A stretch of 8,375 bases of DNA from an uncultured Paenibacillaceae bacterium (GCA_937983035.1 CALKAN010000021.1:1-8375); one strand, 5' to 3'; positions 1-5,874 are shown, counted from the stretch's first letter. Numbers and translations: made by a program. Notes: generated from the sequence alone by a model not told the origin.

Positions 1-23
1 GCCTGTTAGGAGATGAGTGAACG

Positions 24-1103
24 ATGAAAAAATGGTTGCGCAAAGAAATTTGGATTACGGCCATCGTTGCTTGTGCAGTCACGATGTCCATCGCTGCAAG
101 CGTATTTGCTTCTAATCCGATTCAAATTATTGTAAACGGCAAGGAAATTTCACCGGATGTTCCGCCTCAAATGATTGACAATCGCGTCATGGTGCCGATC
201 CGTTGGGTCAGTGAAGCATTAGGGGCAGAAGTACAGTGGGATCAAGAAAATCAACGAGTGATCATCCGTTCATCCATCGAAGAAAATGAATCCGCGGATG
301 AACAAGCGATCATCGCTTTAGTGGAACAGTTTGGAAGGAAGCTCAAAATGGTTTCTCTGACAAGTTCTCCATCTGATTTAGCAAAAAGCATGCAGGAACA
401 TTACCGCGATTTCGCTGCTCCTGAATTAATCGCATATTGGGCAGAAAATGCAGAGGAAGCTCCAGGCAGACTGACTTCCAGTCCTTGGCCGGAACGAATC
501 GATGTTGAAAGCATAGAGAAAACGGCAAAAGATGTTTACAAGGTGACCGGCCGCATCGTTGAAGTTGTTGGAGGAGGTATTGAGGCGGCAATTCGTCCGA
601 TCGAGCTGGAATTGAAAAAGGCGGATGGCCGCTGGCTCATTCACGGCAGTGTACTTGGCTCTTATGAGACGATTATGCATTCCGATCAGGACGTTTTAGC
701 AGGTTATATTACTTTGGAAGATGATACGCTGTATTTAGATCGAGTGGAAGTGATTACGACCGAAGAGGGAGATCGGATTACAGGACTTGGCTTTTACAAT
801 CCCGAGCGAATGGCGGAACTAGGTTTGCAGGACGAAGATTTGCCCAATGGTTATTATATTCATGAACTGAATGAAGAATCGCTGGCATATGAATTGAGCG
901 ATGAGACGGTATACACGTTTACAGATGTGCATCTTTTATTCGTCGAAAATGAAGAAAGCGACCGGCGCTATTTTACTACGGACAAAGAAGAGTTTATGGA
1001 GCACTTATCAACGATTCCCGGCAAAGTGAAGTACCCATTCTTGGTTGAAGTCAGCGGCGGCAAGGTGCTGAGCATTACGGAGGTCTTTTTATTTACGCAG
1101 TAA
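24..1103 (+). CDS. Secreted copper amine oxidase N-terminal (stalk) domain protein
   Basis: A 359-residue exported protein of unknown cellular role. Residues 1-29 form a signal peptide: basic MKKWLRK, a hydrophobic core, then a likely signal peptidase I site after SVFA. Residues about 33-83 match the copper amine oxidase N-domain (PF07833), with IIVNGKEI, MIDNRVMVPIRWVSEALGA and VQWDQENQRVIIR in the usual order. This domain is a cell-surface stalk module; it is not an amine oxidase, and no catalytic domain of that enzyme is present. Residues about 92-210 look like an NTF2-like alpha+beta fold, ending in ELELKKADGRWLIHG. Residues about 226-359 form a further acidic domain with DEDLPNGYYIHELNEE, a pattern I associate with Bacillales exported proteins but cannot name. 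The ATG follows AGGAG at 8-12. The next gene starts 69 bases downstream on the same strand with no convincing terminator between, so co-transcription is possible. Confidence 0.88.
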   Translation: MKKWLRKEIWITAIVACAVTMSIAASVFASNPIQIIVNGKEISPDVPPQMIDNRVMVPIRWVSEALGAEVQWDQENQRVIIRSSIEENESADEQAIIALVEQFGRKLKMVSLTSSPSDLAKSMQEHYRDFAAPELIAYWAENAEEAPGRLTSSPWPERIDVESIEKTAKDVYKVTGRIVEVVGGGIEAAIRPIELELKKADGRWLIHGSVLGSYETIMHSDQDVLAGYITLEDDTLYLDRVEVITTEEGDRITGLGFYNPERMAELGLQDEDLPNGYYIHELNEESLAYELSDETVYTFTDVHLLFVENEESDRRYFTTDKEEFMEHLSTIPGKVKYPFLVEVSGGKVLSITEVFLFTQ

Positions 1104-1172
1104 TGGAATATACAAACCTTAGCTTTGCCAGCCTTTCTCGCCTGGTTTGTTTGTAAAAAGGGGGTTAGACGA

Positions 1173-1751
1173 ATGTTAGATAAAACGCTGCCGCTTAGAA
1201 AAATATTGATGAAACGGCCGAAAGGGACAGAATGGAAGGAATATAAGCTGCCGGAAGGGTATGAAATTCGTTTGTATCAAAAAGGCAATGAACGGGATTG
1301 GTGTGAAATCGAGACGGCCGTGGGAGAATTCGATGACATCGAAAGTGCTTTAAAATACTATGAAAAAGAATTCATGCCATATGCGGAAGAGCTGAAACGA
1401 AGGCAGATGTTCATCCAAGCTCCGAATAAGCAGCTGATCGCGACCGTTACAGCATGGTGGAGGCATACGGGCGAGAGAAGGGATCCGATCTTGCATTGGG
1501 TTGCCGTAAGACCCGAGTTCCAGGGCAAAGGCTTGGGCAAAGCGCTGGCATCCGCTGGGGTCAAGCGGATTCTGGAGCTTGAAGGCGACACAGACATTTA
1601 TTTGCGCACGCAAACTTGGAGTTATAAAGCGGTCAATATTTATTTGGATGCTGGTTTTAAATTGCTGGAAGCGACAGAGTCATACGCGGGGTACAAAAAC
1701 GAAAATGCAGAAGCCATTCAAATACTGGGTGACAGGCTGAAACGGGTGTAA
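1173..1751 (+). CDS. GNAT family N-acetyltransferase
   Basis: A 192-residue GNAT-fold acetyltransferase that would move an acetyl group from acetyl-CoA to an unknown amine in the cytoplasm. The diagnostic motif A is at residues 108-126: a beta strand HWVAVRPEF followed by the acetyl-CoA pyrophosphate loop QGKGLG (Q117, G118, G120, G122). Motif B is at about 145-161, TWSYKAVNIYLDAGF, the usual conserved asparagine/tyrosine region. The N-terminal half (residues 1-100) carries the more variable substrate side, with EIRLYQKGNERDW. The frame stays open back to a TTG at 1125, but the ATG at 1173 is chosen because AAGGGGG at 1158-1164 sits 8 bases before it and residues upstream of it look non-conserved. 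It lies downstream of the stalk-domain gene and converges on the VOC gene. The substrate cannot be predicted. Confidence 0.9.
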   Translation: MLDKTLPLRKILMKRPKGTEWKEYKLPEGYEIRLYQKGNERDWCEIETAVGEFDDIESALKYYEKEFMPYAEELKRRQMFIQAPNKQLIATVTAWWRHTGERRDPILHWVAVRPEFQGKGLGKALASAGVKRILELEGDTDIYLRTQTWSYKAVNIYLDAGFKLLEATESYAGYKNENAEAIQILGDRLKRV

Positions 1752-1797
1752 AACAGAACATGCCAGAAGGAAAAGTCCGAACATAATTGCATCGCTA

Positions 1798-1820
1798 AAC
1801 GAATAGTTCACTTATTCGTT
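1798..1820. terminator. Possible bidirectional hairpin between convergent genes
   Basis: AACGAATA (1798-1805) and TATTCGTT (1813-1820) form a perfect 8-base stem with a 7-base loop. The hairpin lies between the stops of the convergent GNAT and VOC genes, where a shared terminator is expected. The T-runs on either side are short and interrupted (GAAGATTTT on the plus side, TTTAGCG on the minus side), and the stem is AT-rich, so termination strength is doubtful. Confidence 0.4.
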
Positions 1821-1827
1821 GAAGATT

Positions 1828-2571
1828 TTAAACTGAAATCAACATATTTTCGATCTGCACTTGAGAGCGTTTGCTGTTGTTTGAAGATAAAGCAACGTGC
1901 ACTTTGTATTCATCTGCCTGTTCGAATATTAGCTTTTGCTCATGATCCAAGTGGACCAAAATCCCGTTTTCTATCGATTCTTTTGTGTCAAAGACAGCAT
2001 GGATGAGTTCGAAGTCAGACTCGGTAAATGCGCCTTCTATTTTAATTTGTGATATTCCATCGATTCCGTTGTCTCTGGCGTTTGGCACCATGTATTGACG
2101 CATCCATTCTGTTGATTTTTCATCTTTCATTTGCTGCAGTCCGATCTGTAAAGGAACTCCTTGAAAAAACGGAAAATAGCTGTTTCTCCAGGGCATCGTT
2201 CTCGTAAATAATCCGAACCCCCACTTGAACTGCAAAAATTTGGGCTCTGTCATATTTATCGATTTGATACGCGTCATCTCTTCATAAATGCGATCTAAAT
2301 TATTTGCATCCAGCATCAAACAGATCAGGCCTCTGTGCCCTTGGTTGTATTGATCCACCCATTCCGGCACCCACCCGCCGCCGTCTTCTTTTAACAGTCG
2401 GATCATTTCAAAATATTCGTTTCCGATCCAAATGTTGGATGCTTTAAAGCCTCTTGTCCCTTTTCCCCATTTGGGTTCATACGGCAGTCCGGCGTCCCGG
2501 ATGGATTGAATTTGAATCGGATCGGTTTGATAACTTTTGTCAACATTGACAACTAAGTGATCGATTTTCAA
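1828..2571 (-). CDS. VOC family (glyoxalase-like domain) protein
   Basis: A 247-residue soluble protein of the vicinal oxygen chelate superfamily, of the larger two-module kind (Glyoxalase_3-like, PF13468). Features visible are the opening strand KIDHLVVNV with a candidate metal ligand H5, KGFKASNIWIGNEYFEMIRLL-type strands with E55 as the second candidate ligand, then GHRGLICLMLD (79-88) starting the second half, and a family-typical TRTMPWRNSYFPFFQGVPLQ segment at about 123-142. The fold class is clear; whether it is an enzyme, a resistance protein or a binding protein is not. The start is TTG at 2571, supported on the minus strand by AGGAGAG about 8 bases upstream; no ATG fits. It has a private, near-perfect sigma-A promoter at 2687-2714, leaving a leader of about 110 bases. 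It is distinct from, not a recent duplicate of, the VOC protein at 5940-6713. Confidence 0.85.
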   Translation of the reverse strand: MKIDHLVVNVDKSYQTDPIQIQSIRDAGLPYEPKWGKGTRGFKASNIWIGNEYFEMIRLLKEDGGGWVPEWVDQYNQGHRGLICLMLDANNLDRIYEEMTRIKSINMTEPKFLQFKWGFGLFTRTMPWRNSYFPFFQGVPLQIGLQQMKDEKSTEWMRQYMVPNARDNGIDGISQIKIEGAFTESDFELIHAVFDTKESIENGILVHLDHEQKLIFEQADEYKVHVALSSNNSKRSQVQIENMLISV

Positions 2572-2686
2572 TGTTCTCTCTCCTAAAGATTTTTTTATGT
2601 ATCATGCGTTCTCAAAATATCATCTCTTTTCAGCCTTCGCGGCATTTGCCGGTTGCAGATGAGCATGCATTTGTCAATATTTCAAG

Positions 2687-2714
2687 ATTATATGAAATTG
2701 CGTTTTGCTGTCAA
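2687..2714 (-). promoter_or_regulatory. Consensus sigma-A promoter for the VOC gene at 1828-2571
   Basis: On the minus strand, TTGACA (complement of 2709-2714) and TATAAT (complement of 2687-2692) are both perfect consensus hexamers separated by 16 bases. They point at the VOC gene, whose TTG start is about 116 bases downstream. In the leader, GGCATTTGCC near 2641-2650 could form a small hairpin. Confidence 0.8.
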
Positions 2715-2877
2715 AGCATATTATCGGCATTTATATTTAAAAAAGAGACATAGAATGTTATTGAACATCGCTGTCGCATGGTTTTTTCAAACGCACAATA
2801 CATATAGGTAAACTTAAGTATATTAAAAATTTTAACATGTCAATATGATATACTAATGTAAACAATGTTGGGCGGAG
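2715..2877. other. AT-rich intergenic stretch, no gene recognised
   Basis: This is the part of the divergent gap not covered by the promoter above. It is AT-rich, with a TTGACATG on the minus strand followed 15 bases on by TATACT (complement of about 2820-2842), which could be a second, suboptimal promoter toward the VOC gene. On the plus strand TATACT at 2849-2854 could be a -10 for the small gene at 2878, but no acceptable -35 is placed upstream of it. A 50-codon frame from ATG 2659 crosses the region without a ribosome binding site and is not called. Confidence 0.4.
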
Positions 2878-3075
2878 TTGAGTGAAAAGAGAGTATGGAA
2901 CTATGAACAGACAGCGAAAGAAATAGACACCAATAAATCGTTGGCAGAACAGAAAATATTAAATAACAAGTCGCCTGAACGTCTAGTTAGAAGAAGAGCT
3001 CGTGATAGGCAGGAACAAAAAATATTGGATAACCTGTGCATCATGAAGTGGAAAGATGCAGAAGAACGTGGATAA
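2878..3075 (+). CDS. Small, highly charged hypothetical protein
   Basis: A 65-residue frame, rich in Lys, Arg, Glu, Gln and Asn, with no membrane segment or cysteine motif. I do not recognise a family. It has an internal similarity: AEQKILNN (about residues 23-30) and QEQKILDN (about 45-52), separated by an arginine-rich stretch RLVRRRARDR, suggesting two helices of the same type. The strong terminator 42 bases after the stop supports a real transcript ending here. The start is weak: TTG at 2878 directly abuts GGCGGAG at 2871-2877 with no spacer, and a GTG at 2882 with better spacing opens another frame that closes after 14 codons. It may therefore be a real gene with an odd start, or one with a frameshift near its 5' end. 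Confidence 0.45.
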   Translation: MSEKRVWNYEQTAKEIDTNKSLAEQKILNNKSPERLVRRRARDRQEQKILDNLCIMKWKDAEERG

Positions 3076-3116
3076 ATAAAATATATAAGCAAAAATGAGT
3101 GGTATGATGAATATTG

Positions 3117-3145
3117 AAAAAGCAGCAGACTAATGCTGCTTTTTT
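3117..3145 (+). terminator. Rho-independent terminator after the small charged protein
   Basis: AGCAGCA (3121-3127) pairs with TGCTGCT (3134-3140) around a 6-base loop and is followed by five T. A run of A before the stem can pair with the T-run, extending the hairpin. It separates the small gene at 2878-3075 from the methyltransferase at 3216. Confidence 0.85.
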
Positions 3146-3157
3146 CGCAAGTTCGGT

Positions 3158-3187
3158 TTGTTTTTCTGCCTAATGTTTTTGTAAGAT
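3158..3187 (+). promoter_or_regulatory. Weak candidate promoter for the zinc-ribbon methyltransferase
   Basis: TTGTTT at 3158-3163 and TAAGAT at 3182-3187 are separated by 18 bases, downstream of a terminator and 28 bases before the ATG at 3216. The match to consensus is partial, and the main argument is position: transcription must restart between 3145 and 3216. Confidence 0.3.
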
Positions 3188-3215
3188 TTTATTTAGCGGG
3201 AGGTGCAAGGTTGAC

Positions 3216-3848
3216 ATGAAAAACAACTGCTCGCTGTGCGGGATGCAAGGGACGATATTTCGTGAAATTAAAAGCAGAATATACTATTATTGTCCAAACT
3301 GCAAATCTATCTATATGGATCCTAAAAATTATTTGGCACCCCAACAGGAGAAGGAACGTTATGAGCAGCATAATAATGATGTGAACGATCCGGGTTACCA
3401 GCAATTTGTTTCTCCGATTGTTAAAGCAGTGCAAAAGGATTATCGGCCGGGGGCAATTGGTCTGGACTATGGCTGCGGCACAGCGCCAGTAATTACGAAA
3501 TTGTTAAAGGATGAAGGCTATGAATTAAATTTGTACGATCCTTTCTTTGCGAACTATCCAGAAAATTTAAAGATGAAATATGATTATATCGTTTGTTGTG
3601 AGGTGATGGAGCACTTTCACTCTCCAAGGGAAGAATTTCACAAGCTGCGCTCACTTTTGAAGCCTAGAGGAACACTTTACATGAAGACGAGCATTTACGG
3701 CGATCATATTAATTTTGATGCTTGGTATTATAAAAATGACCCTACGCATGTGTTCTTTTATTCAAAAGAGACATTAGAATGGATTCAACAACATTTTCAG
3801 TTTTCTGATTTAATCATAGAAGAAAAATATATAAAGTTCACATTATAA
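3216..3848 (+). CDS. Class I SAM-dependent methyltransferase with N-terminal zinc ribbon
   Basis: A 210-residue predicted methyltransferase with a small metal-binding head. Residues 5-8 (CSLC) and 26-29 (CPNC) form a CxxC-x17-CxxC zinc ribbon. The Rossmann-type SAM domain (Methyltransf_23-like) starts at about residue 80: motif I is GLDYGCGTAP (82-91), the acidic residue for SAM ribose is likely D108 in LYDPF, and CCEVMEHFHSP (127-137) and LLKPRGTLYMKTS (147-159) match motifs IV and V of this group. NDPTHVFFYSKETLEWI near 174-190 is also typical. GGGAGGTG at 3198-3205 lies 10 bases before the ATG. Zinc-ribbon methyltransferases of this build include enzymes acting on sugars and on small molecules; the substrate here is unknown. 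A second, unrelated methyltransferase follows 104 bases downstream. Confidence 0.87.
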   Translation: MKNNCSLCGMQGTIFREIKSRIYYYCPNCKSIYMDPKNYLAPQQEKERYEQHNNDVNDPGYQQFVSPIVKAVQKDYRPGAIGLDYGCGTAPVITKLLKDEGYELNLYDPFFANYPENLKMKYDYIVCCEVMEHFHSPREEFHKLRSLLKPRGTLYMKTSIYGDHINFDAWYYKNDPTHVFFYSKETLEWIQQHFQFSDLIIEEKYIKFTL

Positions 3849-3952
3849 AATAAAAAAGCAGACATGCGGAGAATCGGCGGGTGCTTTCACTGAAAGATGG
3901 GCGGCATCCATGGATCTTTGAATGACTTGCATTGTATTGGAGGAGAAACGCG

Positions 3953-4774
3953 GTGAATGAACAATTGAAAGCAAACTATGAATGGTGGAATGAAGCGGCA
4001 CTGCTGCATGCTGAATCCGAATATTATGATGTGGAAGGATTTTTAAAGGGGAAGTCAACGCTTCGTGCAGTTGAGCTGGAAAAGCTGGGGGATGTACGCG
4101 GAAAAAAACTGCTGCATTTGCAATGCCATTTTGGCATGGATACGTTATCTTTGGCGAGGCTGGGAGCGAAAGTAACCGGCGTAGATTTTGCAGATGAAGC
4201 GATCCGCCTGGCAAAGTCGTTGAATGCGAAATTGGGGTTGGATGCTGAATTTGTTTGTTCGAATATATACGATTTGCCGCAACATTTATCCGGTCAATAT
4301 GATATTGTCTACACATCTTATGGCGTATTGTGCTGGTTGAATGACTTGCAACGCTGGGCGGAGATCGCGGCGCATTTTCTAAAACCCGGCGGAACGTTTC
4401 TCGTTGTTGAAGGTCATCCGCTGGCTGATTTGTTTGAATTAACAGATAGAGAGCTTCGTATCGCAGGTTCTTATTTCTACGATGAAACGCCGTACATAGA
4501 AACAGAAGACGGCACTTACGCGGTGCCCGATGCCAACAAGAAATATAAGACGACGCATGAATGGTCGCACAGCATCAGCGAAATTATGCAGGCGTTGTGG
4601 TCGGCCGGGCTGAATGTGACATCATTTGAAGAATATCCTTACTGTTTTTATGAAAAATTCCCGGGCTTAATGAAAGAAAATGAGGACGGCTGGTGGGAGT
4701 TTCATGATGAAAATCCCCGGCTGCCCATGATGTTCTCCTTAACTGCGGCAAAAGAAGAAGCGGAATGCATTTGA
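3953..4774 (+). CDS. Class I SAM-dependent methyltransferase
   Basis: A 273-residue cytoplasmic predicted methyltransferase. The SAM site is clear: KKLLHLQCHFGMDTLSLARL (51-70) is motif I, with the glycine-rich loop replaced by the QCHFGMD form typical of this subfamily; VTGVDFADEAI (74-84) holds the acidic SAM ligand D78; YDIVYTSYGVLCWLND (116-131) is motif IV; FLKPGGTFLVVE (142-153) is motif V. The C-terminal 110 residues form a cap with many aromatic residues that probably shapes the substrate pocket. The frame is open to TTG 3932, but GTG at 3953 is the start: GGAGGAG at 3939-3945 sits 7 bases before it, and family members begin (V/M)NEQLKANYEWWNEAA. An efficient terminator follows at 4835. 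The substrate is unknown, and I cannot assign a gene name. Confidence 0.88.
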   Translation: MNEQLKANYEWWNEAALLHAESEYYDVEGFLKGKSTLRAVELEKLGDVRGKKLLHLQCHFGMDTLSLARLGAKVTGVDFADEAIRLAKSLNAKLGLDAEFVCSNIYDLPQHLSGQYDIVYTSYGVLCWLNDLQRWAEIAAHFLKPGGTFLVVEGHPLADLFELTDRELRIAGSYFYDETPYIETEDGTYAVPDANKKYKTTHEWSHSISEIMQALWSAGLNVTSFEEYPYCFYEKFPGLMKENEDGWWEFHDENPRLPMMFSLTAAKEEAECI

Positions 4775-4825
4775 CAGCCCGCATGAATGGGAATCTGACG
4801 CAAACATGTGCATGAACCAAATAGC

Positions 4826-4844
4826 GTGATCCTGTGATCCTGTG
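4826..4844 (+). repeat. Tandem GTGATCCT repeat inside the terminator arm
   Basis: GTGATCCT occurs twice head to tail (4826-4833 and 4834-4841) followed by GTG, giving 2.4 copies. Either copy can pair with CAGGGTCA at 4851-4858, so the terminator has two registers for its ascending arm. It looks like a replication-slippage duplication. Confidence 0.75.
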
Positions 4845-4871
4845 TAAAAACAGGGTCATTTTTTTGTTTTT
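4835..4871 (+). terminator. Rho-independent terminator after the methyltransferase
   Basis: TGATCCTGT (4835-4843) pairs with ACAGGGTCA (4850-4858), with one T-G wobble and a 6-base loop, followed by a seven-T run and then GTTTTT. It ends transcription from the methyltransferase gene at 3953-4774 and isolates the HTH/membrane pair downstream. Confidence 0.85.
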
Positions 4872-4886
4872 GCATCAATATTAAAG

Positions 4887-4914
4887 TTGTTATAAAATAA
4901 ATTTTAAATAAAAT
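4887..4914 (+). promoter_or_regulatory. Candidate promoter in AT-rich leader of the HTH/membrane operon
   Basis: TTGTTA (4887-4892) and TAAAAT (4909-4914) are spaced 16 bases apart. An alternative is TTTTAT (4925-4930) with TAAACT (4948-4953), spaced 17. The stretch from about 4872 to 4957 is almost only A and T and holds a long imperfect inverted repeat, AATAAAAT (4907-4914) against ATTTTATT (4929-4936), which could be an operator or simply reflect composition. Confidence 0.4.
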
Positions 4915-4987
4915 TAAAAAATACTTTTATTTTATTAAAGATTATGTTAAACTAAATTTGAAAAAAAAGAAAGAGGTGAGGACAAGC

Positions 4988-5287
4988 ATGGGCATCAGAA
5001 ATGCGCCGAATTGGATATTATCGCTGGAAGAGGAAGATTTGGAATTCATCAAAAATTTTATTTTGAATTCTGGATCTTTAAAAGAAATTGCAAAAATTTA
5101 CAACGTTTCCTATCCAACGGTAAGGATCAGGCTGGACAGGTTGATTGAGAAAATCAAGTTGAACGATGCTGCAGAAAATGAAGAATTCATCAAGTTTATT
5201 AAACAGCTGACGATCGATAATCGCATTAACTTGGAAGAAGCAAAATTAATCATAGAAAAATACAAACAAGAAAAGGGTGAGAAATAA
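4988..5287 (+). CDS. DUF2089-like helix-turn-helix protein (short form)
   Basis: A 99-residue probable DNA-binding protein. Residues about 8-55 resemble the conserved core of DUF2089 (PF09862): NWILSLEEEDLEFIKNFIL, then SGSLKEIAKIYNVSYPTVR and RLDRLIEKI, a helix-turn-helix with the recognition helix at about 41-50. Full-length DUF2089 proteins usually begin with a cysteine zinc ribbon; none is present here, so this is a short form. The C-terminal part LTIDNRINLEEAKLIIEKYK is a short helical hairpin. The frame extends to TTG 4958, but ATG 4988 is the start because AGAGGTGA at 4972-4979 lies 8 bases before it and the extra upstream residues are low-complexity lysines. Its stop overlaps the start of the membrane-protein gene (TAATG), which implies translational coupling. 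The inferred role is a transcription regulator working with that membrane protein. Confidence 0.82.
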   Translation: MGIRNAPNWILSLEEEDLEFIKNFILNSGSLKEIAKIYNVSYPTVRIRLDRLIEKIKLNDAAENEEFIKFIKQLTIDNRINLEEAKLIIEKYKQEKGEK

Positions 5288-5574
5288 TGTTTGGATTCGG
5301 TTTTTATGATGTGCTTATTATTGCCGGCATACTTGGCGTTCAATATTTCCTGTCAACTCGAAACAGCGTTTATTGGGGAGCGCTTATTCCGGCAGTTTAC
5401 GTTGTTTGGCGCACATGGGTCTTTATTGCCGAAGATCAAAAGTTTCTTTCATATGTGTTCATTTTGCTCCTTGGATTGGCTTTTTTGATCGGTGAATGGC
5501 ACCAAGGACGAAAAGCGCATCGCAAAAAAATAGAGCGTGAACTGGAATTAATGAAGTCTCAAGATATGAAATAA
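5287..5574 (+). CDS. Small three-helix membrane protein, coupled to the HTH gene
   Basis: A 95-residue integral membrane protein of unknown family. Three hydrophobic segments are visible: about residues 7-22, 30-47 and 53-70. A charged tail follows (71-95), HQGRKAHRKKIERELELMK, probably cytoplasmic by the positive-inside rule. The ATG overlaps the last base of the upstream stop, with AGGGTGAG at 5274-5281 as ribosome binding site inside the upstream gene. A co-transcribed HTH regulator and small membrane protein suggests a sensor or regulator pair, for example for envelope state, but no enzymatic or ligand motif is visible and this remains an inference. A hairpin follows 3 bases after the stop. 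Confidence 0.8.
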   Translation: MFGFGFYDVLIIAGILGVQYFLSTRNSVYWGALIPAVYVVWRTWVFIAEDQKFLSYVFILLLGLAFLIGEWHQGRKAHRKKIERELELMKSQDMK

Positions 5575-5577
5575 AAT

Positions 5578-5610
5578 GGGAAAGTATGACTATAGCTGTT
5601 CTTTCCCTTT
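5578..5610 (+). terminator. Probable terminator of the HTH/membrane operon
   Basis: GGGAAAG (5578-5584) pairs perfectly with CTTTCCC (5601-5607) around a 16-base loop and is followed by TTT. The T-run is short, so it may be leaky, but its position immediately after the stop fits a terminator. Confidence 0.55.
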
Positions 5611-5660
5611 CCTGCGGACGGCGATGCATTGTAACATATAAGTGCCGGCAAATCCTGTGA

Positions 5661-5768
5661 AGGGAGCGTGATAACAGTGGTAACACGTCGCTGACTTATC
5701 ATTTGTCAGAAGACAGCATTCGCAAGATCGTTTCCAAAATCCGCAAACATGAGGCGAAATTGACATAA
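5661..5768 (+). pseudogene. Remnant of a small helix-turn-helix (CD3324-like) gene
   Basis: A 35-codon frame between TGA (5658-5660) and TAA (5766-5768) reads RERDNSGNTSLTYHLSEDSI and continues RKIVSKIRKHEAKLT. The YHLSEDSIRKIV part strongly resembles the C-terminal recognition helix of small Firmicutes HTH proteins annotated as CD3324 family, which usually have about 85-90 residues and end in a similar LA-EY-LS--SI-KIV pattern. Here the N-terminal part is absent, there is no start codon before the helix, and the region around SGNTSL looks shortened. I infer a decayed gene whose 5' half is lost or scrambled; the preceding bases (5611-5660) have stops in all forward frames. It could instead be a chance frame, but the residue pattern argues against that. 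Confidence 0.5.
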
Positions 5769-5777
5769 AGCATAAAA

Positions 5778-5840
5778 ACGGCGATTAGCCGTGAAAAGCA
5801 AGTTCCTTGCGAAGCTGCCTTTGTTGCATGGGCAGCTTCG
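5778..5840. other. Cluster of three adjacent hairpins
   Basis: Three perfect inverted repeats lie side by side: ACGGC-GATTA-GCCGT (5778-5792), GCAAG-TTC-CTTGC (5798-5810) and CGAAGCTGCC (5810-5819) with GGCAGCTTCG (5831-5840). On the plus strand none is followed by a good T-run. On the minus strand the first two are each followed by four or five T, as in terminators. An 8-base direct repeat GTTGCATG (5823-5830 and 5840-5847) overlaps the third stem. This may be an eroded terminator array left by the dead gene at 5661-5768, or a structured RNA; no known RNA family is recognised. Confidence 0.45.
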
Positions 5841-5874
5841 TTGCATGTCAATCCCGATAATGCGCATAGGAATA

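Noticed and set aside
1112..1150. Inverted repeat ACAAACC / GGTTTGT between the stalk-domain and GNAT genes, considered as a terminator
   Set aside because: The 25-base loop is long, the stem is only 7 bases and AT-rich, and only TTTGT follows. It is too weak to call.
2571..2753. A 60-codon plus-strand frame starting with the ATG next to the VOC start
   Set aside because: There is no ribosome binding site on the plus strand, and it runs through the minus-strand leader and promoter of the VOC gene.
2659..2811. A 50-codon plus-strand frame from ATG 2659 with a basic, protein-like translation
   Set aside because: It has no Shine-Dalgarno sequence, overlaps the perfect minus-strand promoter at 2687-2714, and shows no recognisable family pattern.
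3855..3887. AAAGCA / TGCTTT repeat between the two methyltransferases, considered as a terminator
   Set aside because: The stem is 6 bases with a 21-base loop and no T-run after it.
3843..4316. A 157-codon minus-strand open frame opposite the second methyltransferase
   Set aside because: It overlaps the SAM motifs of the real gene, its translation is proline/histidine-rich without family features, and no start signal is visible.
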